From contig JACRKA010000055.1 of NCBI GenBank assembly GCA_016219905.1, positions 1 to 35,838 on the forward strand: a DNA stretch of 35,838 nucleotides. Direction: 5' to 3'. Position 1 is the stretch's first letter, and the number at the start of each line of letters is the position of its first letter. The DNA comes from Verrucomicrobiota bacterium. GTDB lineage: Bacteria; Verrucomicrobiota; Verrucomicrobiia; CAIQCK01. Under the pieces are notes generated by a model, which was not told the origin of the DNA, searched no databases, and worked only from the letters and a program-made list of their open reading frames with translations. This document shows positions 23,932-30,773 of this stretch, one piece after another. A program made the position numbers and the translations under genes.

Positions 23932-24732
23932 TTACTTCGCGGCGGCCTGCGGCGCGTCGGGCAGCAGCGTCACGGTGCCTTGCAGCCCGGCCTTGATCTC
24001 ATGCTTCGGGTTCGCGATGAGCACCTTGATGCGGAACCCGCCGCTGGCGGCATCCACCACTGCGTCCACGTAAACGACCTCGCCGGCCACCACGCGGTTG
24101 CCCAGCAACGGGATCCGGACCTCGGCCTTCTGGCCCGTATGAACCTGCGCGACGTATTTGGCGTCCGGAAAAGCCATCATGTAGAGCGAGTCAATGTGCG
24201 CGACCTTCATGATGTTCTCGACGCCCGCGGTGACCACCAGCACCTCGCCGGGTTTCTTCATGTGCTTGAGGACGACGCAACGGATCGGCGCGCGGATGAT
24301 CTTCATCTCGATGTTTTCCTGCGTGGTCTTCAACTGCGCCTCCGCCTGCGCCACCAGCGCAGCCGACTGGAGGTAATTGAGCCGCTTGGCGCGCAGGTCC
24401 TCATCGGTGGCGATCTTCTGCTCCTGCAGCTTGCGGGTGGCCTCGTAATCCAACTGGTATCGCTCCACCTGGCAGCGCGCGCTCTCCAGTTGCGCCTTGC
24501 GCAAATCCAGTTCAAACCGCTCCAGGTTGTCGCGCAACTTGACCAGCGGGGCGTCCTTGGCCACCGCCTCGCCCTCGTCGGCCATCCAGAGGATCAGGCC
24601 GCGCATCTCGCTGCCGATGTGGATCTCCTCCAGTGGCGTGAGGATGCCGCTGGCCGTGACCGGCTCGGCCGCCAGCGCGCCCCGCGCGCCCACCACCGCG
24701 AGCAACAGCAGCAGCTTGAAGAAAGTTCTCAT
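23932..24732 (-). CDS. HlyD/AcrA-type periplasmic adaptor protein
   Basis: A 266-residue membrane-fusion-type protein. The signal sequence is MRTFFKLLLLLAVVGARGAL, likely cleaved after LAA. Next are a lipoyl half (GLILWMADEGEAVAKDAPLV), a long charged helical hairpin (about 70-145, including VERYQLDYEATRKLQEQ), the second lipoyl half (IIRAPIRCVVLKHMKKPGE) and a beta-barrel domain ending in GLQGTVTLLPD. Such proteins normally link an inner-membrane pump (RND, ABC or MFS) to an outer-membrane channel, but neither is in this window, and at 266 residues it is shorter than most RND adaptors. The frame extends to GTG 24753, but ATG 24732 gives the proper signal peptide. It is probably co-transcribed with the Usp gene. 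Confidence 0.88.
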   Translation of the reverse strand: MRTFFKLLLLLAVVGARGALAAEPVTASGILTPLEEIHIGSEMRGLILWMADEGEAVAKDAPLVKLRDNLERFELDLRKAQLESARCQVERYQLDYEATRKLQEQKIATDEDLRAKRLNYLQSAALVAQAEAQLKTTQENIEMKIIRAPIRCVVLKHMKKPGEVLVVTAGVENIMKVAHIDSLYMMAFPDAKYVAQVHTGQKAEVRIPLLGNRVVAGEVVYVDAVVDAASGGFRIKVLIANPKHEIKAGLQGTVTLLPDAPQAAAK

Positions 24733-24840
24733 GTCACTGGCTGGGCGCGTCACCTGTCCGCGGACTCTGACCTCATGGCGGCAACCCTACCGCCGCACCC
24801 CACACCCAGTCAATACTCCGCCCGTGAGTGGCGTTGGGCT

Positions 24841-24870
24841 TTGACAAGCGGCGGCGCGCGGGGCTAAAAG
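24841..24870 (+). promoter_or_regulatory. Candidate promoter for the beta-helix gene
   Basis: A consensus TTGACA (24841-24846), an 18-base GC-rich spacer and TAAAAG (24865-24870). The start of transcription would be about 40 bases before ATG 24919. It lies in the 186-base gap between the divergent adaptor gene and the beta-helix gene; I see nothing else there. Confidence 0.5.
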
Positions 24871-24918
24871 CGGCGTCACTCTCAGCACGCCCATTGCCCG
24901 CGAAGGATCGCGCAAACC

Positions 24919-26856
24919 ATGAAACCCACTGTGATCACCTGCATCGCGTTGTTGACCGTAACATGCGCCGTCGCTGGACTGGCCCAGGCGGCGGAGAACC
25001 CGCGGACCTTCCACGTCAGTGCCGCATCCGGCGATGACAGCAACTCTGGTCTCTCGCCGCGAGCGCCGTGGCGCAGCCTCGACAAGGTCAACGCCGCGGA
25101 ACTCCGGCCCGGCGACAAGGTGCTCTTCAAACGCGGTGACATCTGGCGCGGGCAACTGGTCCCGCAGAGTGGCAAGCTGGGCGTGCCGATCACCTACGCC
25201 GCCTACGGCAAAGGCGACCGGCCGCTGCTGCTCGGCTCGGTCCGTTGCGACAAGCCGGGCGACTGGCGGCACGAAGGCGGCAACATCTGGGCCACCGCAA
25301 AGCCCGTCTTTACGGAACTGGAGACACGCAACGATCTCGCGGCGTTGCGGTGGTCGGTCCATGCCGAGTCCGGCGCGAAGGTCAGGGCGACGACATCCGA
25401 AGTAGGCGCCGACGTAAGGAGGCGGTCCGATCAATCCGCAAATCCAACGCGCCTCCTCACGTCGGCGCCTACACCCATGACGCAAATCGAGTGCGCCGCC
25501 AGCGGCACGGCAGGAAATCACATCCAGGTTTACGCCGGCGGTTTCTCGATCAAGGAAGGCGACTACTATGCCTTCAGCTTCCGCGCCCGATGCACCAAGC
25601 CGTTTGTCCTGCGCAACGTCAGCCTGATGAACCAGTCGCCGCCGTGGAAGAGCTACGGCCGCGGCAGCGCGGTGGAGTTCAACGTCGGCGCGGACTGGAC
25701 CAGATGCGCAGTCCGTTTCAAGGCCACGAAAACGGCCGACGACGGACGGATCACTGTCTATCTCGGCGGCGCGCTGCCCGCCGGCGCGACGTTCTGCTTC
25801 CAGCCCGTCTCGTGGAAACGGCTCCGGTGCAATGAAGCCGACCTGCTGTCGGTGGATGTCGGCAACATCATCTTCGACCACGGCAAGGCCGTCGGCGTGA
25901 AGAAATGGAAAGCCGCCGACCTCAAGCAGCCGGGCGACTACTGGTATGACGGCGCCAACTGGCAGGTGAAGCTCTATTCGGAGAAGAACCCCGCCGAGTC
26001 ACACAAGAGCATCGAGCTGGCGCTGCGCCGGCATATCATCAGCCAAGGTGGCGTGGGCCACGTCGTCTATGAGAACCTCGCCGTGAGCTGTGGCGCGGCG
26101 CACGGTTTCGGCGGCGGCTCGACGCGCGGCATTGTCATCCGCAACTGCGACATCTCATGGATCGGCGGCGGCCACCAGTTCACCCATCCCGGAGGAAGGC
26201 CCGTCCGCTTCGGCAACGGCATCGAGTTCTGGTCGAGCGCGCGCGACTGCCTTGTCGAGGGCTGCCGCCTCTGGGAAATCTACGACGCCGCGCTCACCAA
26301 CCAGGGCAGCGGCACCAACCAGCAGGTCAACATCACCTACCGCGACAACGTCATCTGGAACTCCGAGTATTCGTTCGAGTATTGGAACCGCGGCTCCGCG
26401 TCCGTCACGCGCAACATCCGCTTCGACCACAACACCTGCGTCAACGCCGGCTTCGGCTGGGGCCACGCCCAGCGTCCCGACCGCAACGGCCGCCATCTCA
26501 TGTTCTACCACAACCCGGCGCAGACCTCGGAGTTCCACGTCCGCGACAACATCTTCTGCAACGCCACCGAGAGCGCCCTGCGGATGTGGAACGATTGGAC
26601 CGCCGGCCTGACGATGGACCGCAACTGCTGGTTCCAGCGCGGTGACGTGCTGATGCTGCTCCTGAAGTCGCCGTTCGCGCCCGGCCAGTTCGCGGAGTTC
26701 CAGACGCAAAGCAAACTCGACGCCCACTCCCTCGTCGCCGACCCGAAGTTCATCAACGCCGACAAGCTCGACTTCCGTCTTGCTCCCGACAGCCCCGCGC
26801 GCAAGCTCGCCGCCGGCGGCGGGCCGGTGGGATCACGGAAACGGCTGCGGGAGTAG
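24919..26856 (+). CDS. Exported right-handed parallel beta-helix protein with embedded CBM-like module
   Basis: A 645-residue protein with a signal peptide ending LAQA. The mature start HVSAASGDDSNSGLSPRAPW is the usual opening of DUF1565/pectate-lyase-like beta-helices. At about 140-310 a CBM4/9-like module is embedded (SIKEGDYYAFSFRARCTKPF, then WTRCAVRFKATKTADDGRI). From about 365 the helix continues with many N-containing rungs (GIVIRNCDISWIGGG, VEGCRLWEIYDAALTNQGSG, VTRNIRFDHNTCVNA). Substrate and whether it is lyase, hydrolase or epimerase are not clear. Residues 162-185 are encoded by an inserted inverted repeat between the first strands of the CBM-like part. It has its own candidate promoter. 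The SGNH gene follows after 68 bases. Confidence 0.87.
   Translation: MKPTVITCIALLTVTCAVAGLAQAAENPRTFHVSAASGDDSNSGLSPRAPWRSLDKVNAAELRPGDKVLFKRGDIWRGQLVPQSGKLGVPITYAAYGKGDRPLLLGSVRCDKPGDWRHEGGNIWATAKPVFTELETRNDLAALRWSVHAESGAKVRATTSEVGADVRRRSDQSANPTRLLTSAPTPMTQIECAASGTAGNHIQVYAGGFSIKEGDYYAFSFRARCTKPFVLRNVSLMNQSPPWKSYGRGSAVEFNVGADWTRCAVRFKATKTADDGRITVYLGGALPAGATFCFQPVSWKRLRCNEADLLSVDVGNIIFDHGKAVGVKKWKAADLKQPGDYWYDGANWQVKLYSEKNPAESHKSIELALRRHIISQGGVGHVVYENLAVSCGAAHGFGGGSTRGIVIRNCDISWIGGGHQFTHPGGRPVRFGNGIEFWSSARDCLVEGCRLWEIYDAALTNQGSGTNQQVNITYRDNVIWNSEYSFEYWNRGSASVTRNIRFDHNTCVNAGFGWGHAQRPDRNGRHLMFYHNPAQTSEFHVRDNIFCNATESALRMWNDWTAGLTMDRNCWFQRGDVLMLLLKSPFAPGQFAEFQTQSKLDAHSLVADPKFINADKLDFRLAPDSPARKLAAGGGPVGSRKRLRE
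25402..25472. repeat. In-frame inverted repeat GTAGGCGCCGACGT inside the beta-helix gene
   Basis: The 23-base arms 25402-25424 and 25450-25472 are reverse complements with one mismatch (GTAGGCGCCGACGTAAGGAG then GCG on the left); the spacer is 25 bases. It is read through as VGADVRRRSDQ ... LLTSAPT. The reading frame used avoids the TAG and TAA that occur in another frame of the left arm. Confidence 0.92.
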
Positions 26857-26924
26857 CGGCGGGAATGGAATGGAATTGCCTGGAGCTTGCTGTTAGCGTT
26901 GCTGCAAGCGAAACAAGACACCCC

Positions 26925-28061
26925 ATGAACCATCGCTCCCTCATCGCTCTCACGTGGGCCGTCGCGCTCACGGCGCTCAACGCCCAGACACCCGCGCCCG
27001 CCAAACCCGCAGCCAAAGCCCCCCAGCCGCCACCGCCGCTTGACTGGCACGACGTGACACAGTGGGGCGTCGAGGGCCGCGCGTGGCCTGAGATGGAGCG
27101 CAGGCGTTGGTTCGACCGCCTGCCCGCCGAGGCCGAGGGCAAGGTCACGCCGACGGTCTGGAACCTGAGCCGCGACAGCACGGGCATGATGGCGCGGTTC
27201 AAGACCGACGCGACGGTCATCTGGGCGCGCTACGTCTTGAAGTCCGACCGCGTCGGGATGCCGCACATGCCGGCCACGGGCGTCAGCGGCGTGGACCTCT
27301 ACGCCCGCGACGCGCGCGGCAAATGGCGCTGGGTCTATGTCACCAAGCCCGACAAGAAGGAGGTCTGCCAGGCCCTCGCCAGCGACCTCGCGCCGGGCCT
27401 GCGCGAATACGCCGCGTATCTGCCGCTCTTCAACGCCGTCGAATCGCTGGAGATCGGCGTGACGCCCGGCGCGAAGTTCGAGGGCCTGCCGCCGCGCGCC
27501 GCGAAGCCGATCATCTTCTACGGCACCTCCATCACCCACGGCGCGTGCGCGTCGCGGCCCGGCATGGTCCACACCGCCATCCTCGGCCGGCGCTTCGACC
27601 GGCCGGTGATCAACCTCGGCTTCTCCGGCAACGGCCGCATGGACGCCGCCGTCGGCGAGTTCCTCTGCAAAGTGGACGCCGCGGCCTATGTGATTGATTG
27701 CTCTCCGAACATGGGCCCCGACAGCGTGCGCGAGAAATGCCCGCCGCTGGTGAAGATGCTCCGTGCCGCCCGCCCGCAGACGCCGATCGTGCTCGTGGAG
27801 GACCGCCGCTTCACCAACTCATGGGTCCGGCCCGAGAAGAACAAGTTCCACACTGACAACCACGCCGCGTTGCGCGAGTGCTACGACGCTCTCAAGAAGC
27901 AAGGCGTCAAGAAGCTCTACTACATCCCCGGCGACCATCTGCTCGGCGACGACGCCGACGGCGCGACCGACGCCTCGCACCCGAACGACCTCGGCTTCAT
28001 GCGCCAGGCCGACGCGTTCGAGAAGGTGTTGAAGCTGGCGCTGGCGGGAGGCGGGAGATGA
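26925..28061 (+). CDS. Exported SGNH-fold hydrolase
   Basis: A 378-residue secreted esterase-like protein. It has a signal peptide (SLIALTWAVALTALNA), a proline/alanine linker (PAPAKPAAKAPQPPPP), an N-terminal beta-sandwich domain (LPAEAEGKVTPTVWNLSRDS) and a C-terminal SGNH domain. Block I is IIFYGTSITHGACAS with nucleophile Ser202 (GTS in place of GDS), block III is NLGFSGNG with the oxyanion Asn, and block V is DASHPND with Asp349 and His352. The catalytic set is complete. The two-domain form resembles GxSITHG esterases of secreted carbohydrate loci; probably it removes acetyl or other ester groups. The frame opens to 26865, but ATG 26925 gives the proper signal peptide. Confidence 0.9.
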   Translation: MNHRSLIALTWAVALTALNAQTPAPAKPAAKAPQPPPPLDWHDVTQWGVEGRAWPEMERRRWFDRLPAEAEGKVTPTVWNLSRDSTGMMARFKTDATVIWARYVLKSDRVGMPHMPATGVSGVDLYARDARGKWRWVYVTKPDKKEVCQALASDLAPGLREYAAYLPLFNAVESLEIGVTPGAKFEGLPPRAAKPIIFYGTSITHGACASRPGMVHTAILGRRFDRPVINLGFSGNGRMDAAVGEFLCKVDAAAYVIDCSPNMGPDSVREKCPPLVKMLRAARPQTPIVLVEDRRFTNSWVRPEKNKFHTDNHAALRECYDALKKQGVKKLYYIPGDHLLGDDADGATDASHPNDLGFMRQADAFEKVLKLALAGGGR

Positions 28062-28065
28062 CTCA

Positions 28066-29040
28066 ATGAAGATCATGCCCATCGAAACAAAGAGGAGTGC
28101 CGGATTTGGGCTGGTCACCATTATCCGAGGGAGGACGCTCTCGTTGCTTTTGCCAGCAGTGTTGTTCACAGCGTGTGCGGATTTGCATCGCTGCGACCAG
28201 TCAACACCTCTTTCAACGTTTCGATCGGCGGGTTTGGCAATCAAAAATGACGACCCAAAGATGTTTTATCGGTGTATCGAGTGGACGCATTGGTTCTTTG
28301 GTTACAGGCAATTCCTGGAATTCCTGTGGGTGGAAGATTGCGCATGGCCACGATACGGCGTTTGCAATGGAGAAATACCATCGGACAAACGGGCAGCAGA
28401 GTTCTTCCTGCAAGCCGATGCTGTCTGGGAACGCATCGGAATTCTGGAAAAACGAGGTCGCGTCGAACACCGAATCCTCTTGTTTCGTTGGAATCAAGGC
28501 AAGATCTTCAGAGAGGCAGAATTCGTCCGGGAAAAGGGTGGCAGGAGTTGGCGGTTGATGCCTGACCCGTATGCCTCAGAATACGCATTCTGCGACCTCT
28601 CCACGCCAAGCAATGCTTACCTTTTCGTTGAACAGAGCACCAGTTTGAAAGTGCTAGACGATCTGTGCGCAGCATACGCAACATCAGTGAAGGGGGGCCT
28701 CAGCGACAAGGAATGGGTTCGAATACTCAGCGATCGGCTTTCAAGATTACAACCCGAAAGAATTCAAGGAGCATGGGAGCAGCCTCAGATGACAAGTGCT
28801 AGAGAAGATCTCGATGTGGAAATGCAACCTGTGCAAGCAGGCGGCAGTGAATTGAAATGCACGGTATGGCGTTTGCGTTACGACACAAGAAAACGGCTGT
28901 TTCCGGAAACATTCGTAAAAGAAGGCGACCAATGGAAGTGGCTGCCGAAACCGGAATACTTTTTCTTGTATCCGAACAAGATTGAGTCCCCAGAACTGAA
29001 GCGACGGATGAAGACTCCCGACTCGTCAGACAAGAAATGA
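28066..29040 (+). CDS. Putative lipoprotein, unknown function, GC-poor
   Basis: I do not recognise the family. The 324-residue product starts with a basic segment and a hydrophobic stretch ending LLLPAVLFTAC, a lipobox with Cys37, so a lipid-anchored protein is likely. The mature part is rich in aromatic residues and has tryptophan-rich strands (WTHWFFGYRQFLEFLWVEDC, then GRSWRLMPDPYASEYAF, and EGDQWKWLPKPEYFFLYPNK). It ends with a lysine-rich tail. The DNA is visibly less GC-rich (roughly half G+C) than both neighbours, which suggests recent acquisition or relaxed composition. GGAG (28054-28057) precedes the ATG at 28066, only 4 bases after the SGNH stop. Confidence 0.7.
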   Translation: MKIMPIETKRSAGFGLVTIIRGRTLSLLLPAVLFTACADLHRCDQSTPLSTFRSAGLAIKNDDPKMFYRCIEWTHWFFGYRQFLEFLWVEDCAWPRYGVCNGEIPSDKRAAEFFLQADAVWERIGILEKRGRVEHRILLFRWNQGKIFREAEFVREKGGRSWRLMPDPYASEYAFCDLSTPSNAYLFVEQSTSLKVLDDLCAAYATSVKGGLSDKEWVRILSDRLSRLQPERIQGAWEQPQMTSAREDLDVEMQPVQAGGSELKCTVWRLRYDTRKRLFPETFVKEGDQWKWLPKPEYFFLYPNKIESPELKRRMKTPDSSDKK

Positions 29041-29137
29041 TGTCTGTCCTCCGTCCGCGCCATTCCCGATCCATAACTCCGTCGCGCGCTCTGAGAATTG
29101 CTCGCATTGACGCCGTCGGCGTGCAACAGGTTACGCC

Positions 29138-30433
29138 ATGAAACCGCCCGCCAGCCTTGTGCATCCGCGCGACGAGATCATGCGGACGATGGACCGCATC
29201 TATCGCTACCGCATGACGACCACCTCCGGCGGCAACCTGTCCGTCCGCGACGATAACGGCGACATCTGGATCACGCCGGCCCGCGTGGACAAGGGCAGCC
29301 TCACGCGCAACGACATCGTCTGCGTCCGGCCCGACGGCAGCGTCGAGGGGCCGCACAAGCCGTCGTCGGAGTTCCCGTTCCACCGCGCGATCTACGAGGC
29401 GCGCCCGGACATCCGCGGCATCGTCCACGCGCATCCGGTGGCGCTGGTGGCGTTCAGCATCAACCACCAAGTGCCGGACACGCGGCTGTTCCACCAGGCG
29501 CGGCAGGTGTGCGGCGAGGCCGGCTTCGCGCCCTACGCGCTGCCCGGCAGCGAGGCGCTCGGCGCGAGCATCGCGCGGACGTTCGCGACCGGCGTCCACT
29601 GCGTGATGCTGGAGAACCACGGCGTGGTGACCGGCGGCGACAGCCTTGCGCAGGCGTTCCAGCGGTTCGAGACGCTGGAGTTCACCGCCAAGACCATCAT
29701 CAAGGCCAGCCATCTCGGCGAGGTGCGCTATCTCACCGACGAGCAGGTGGCGCTGCCGCGGCGCAGCGTGAAGCCGCTGCCGTCGTTCCGGCCCGACCCG
29801 CCGACGAGCCGCGAGAAGGAACTGCGCCGGCAGCTTTGCGAGTTCGTCCGGCGCGGCTACCAGCAGCGGCTGCTCATCAGCACGGAGGGCAGCTTCTCGG
29901 CGCGGCTCGACGGCGACTCGTTCCTCATCACGCCGTATCAGGCGGACCGCAACACGGTGGACGCCGCCGACATCGTGCTGGTGCGCCGCGGCGCGGCCGA
30001 GGAAGGTAAGACGCCCAGCCGCGCGAGCCGCAACCACGCGGCCATCTATGAACAGCATCCGTCCATCGGCGCCATCGTCAACGCCTACACCGTCAACGCG
30101 ACCGCGTTCAGCGTCACCGGCGCGGCGCTCGACAGCCGGACGATCCCGGAGAGCTACCTGTTCCTGCGCGACGTGCAGCGGATCCCCTACGGCGAGCAGT
30201 TCGCCGACAGCACGGAGTTGGCCCGGCGCGTCTCGCCGGAGCGGCCCATCGCGCTGATGGAGAACGACGGCGTGATGGTCTGCGGCGCGAACGTGCTGGA
30301 CGCGTTCGACCGGCTGGAGGTGCTGGAGTCCACGGCCGAAGCGGTCATCAACAGCCGCCCGCTCGGCGACGTGGTGCCGATGTCCGACGCGGTGATCCAG
30401 GAACTGGTCGCGGCGTTCTTGAAGAAGCCGTAG
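29138..30433 (+). CDS. Double class II aldolase/adducin protein with degenerate second half
   Basis: A 431-residue protein made of two class II aldolase/adducin domains. Domain 1 (about 8-215) is intact: TSGGNLSVR for phosphate or substrate binding, catalytic Glu78 in SSEFPFH, zinc ligands His97 and His99 in VHAHP, and His161 in ENHGVV. Domain 2 (about 225-431) keeps the fold ([30 protein letters not shown]), but the matching residues are Ala296, Asn315, Tyr317 and Asp377, so the zinc site and acid/base are lost. Substrate (fuculose-phosphate-like, ribulose-phosphate-like or other) is not known. A 97-base gap precedes it; no ribosome site stands out. The pairing of an active and a pseudo domain suggests an internal duplication followed by decay to a structural or regulatory role. 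Confidence 0.88.
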   Translation: MKPPASLVHPRDEIMRTMDRIYRYRMTTTSGGNLSVRDDNGDIWITPARVDKGSLTRNDIVCVRPDGSVEGPHKPSSEFPFHRAIYEARPDIRGIVHAHPVALVAFSINHQVPDTRLFHQARQVCGEAGFAPYALPGSEALGASIARTFATGVHCVMLENHGVVTGGDSLAQAFQRFETLEFTAKTIIKASHLGEVRYLTDEQVALPRRSVKPLPSFRPDPPTSREKELRRQLCEFVRRGYQQRLLISTEGSFSARLDGDSFLITPYQADRNTVDAADIVLVRRGAAEEGKTPSRASRNHAAIYEQHPSIGAIVNAYTVNATAFSVTGAALDSRTIPESYLFLRDVQRIPYGEQFADSTELARRVSPERPIALMENDGVMVCGANVLDAFDRLEVLESTAEAVINSRPLGDVVPMSDAVIQELVAAFLKKP

Positions 30434-30487
30434 AGGGCGGGGAACACGCGGCAGATGAGAGCTTGCCGCAGAGGCGGAGCACGACGG

Positions 30488-30702
30488 GGGCGCATCTCAG
30501 TTTCTGAGAGTCCATCATTCCGTCGGCGCAGTTGGTTTTTCTGCCGCCGTGAGCAAGGCGGCGGAGGTCCGCCGCAGTCCAAGACGCTGTCGCGTATTTT
30601 GGCCGCTCTCGGTAACGCGCCAGCGTCTTGGACTGCGCCAGCCCTCTGGCGCTTTTCGTCCGGGGCAAACAAGCGGTGAGGCCAAGAAACTGAGATGCGC
30701 CC
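30488..30702. repeat. Nested inverted-repeat element before leuS
   Basis: Outer arms of 18 bases match perfectly: GGGCGCATCTCAGTTTCT (30488-30505) and its complement (30685-30702). Inner arms of 22 bases have one mismatch: GCAGTCCAAGACGCTGTCGC then GT (30574-30595), and 30615-30636. Small hairpins flank the inner pair: GCGGAGGTCCGC on the left (about 30561-30572) and GCGCCAGCCCTCTGGCGC on the right (30635-30652). The element occupies most of the 340-base gap 30434-30773, which contains no gene that I can support. Confidence 0.88.
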
Positions 30703-30729
30703 AGAAGCAGGGCAGAGGCGGTTATAGTC

Positions 30730-30757
30730 TTGCAGCGCCGGAAGCGCTCCCCTATCT
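30730..30757 (+). promoter_or_regulatory. Candidate promoter for leuS
   Basis: TTGCAG (30730-30735), a 16-base spacer and CTATCT (30752-30757). It lies 17 bases upstream of the ATG at 30774, just outside the nested repeat. The leader would be under 10 bases, and no ribosome site is seen. Prediction by eye. Confidence 0.35.
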
Positions 30758-30773
30758 TCCGCGCCGATTTTCC

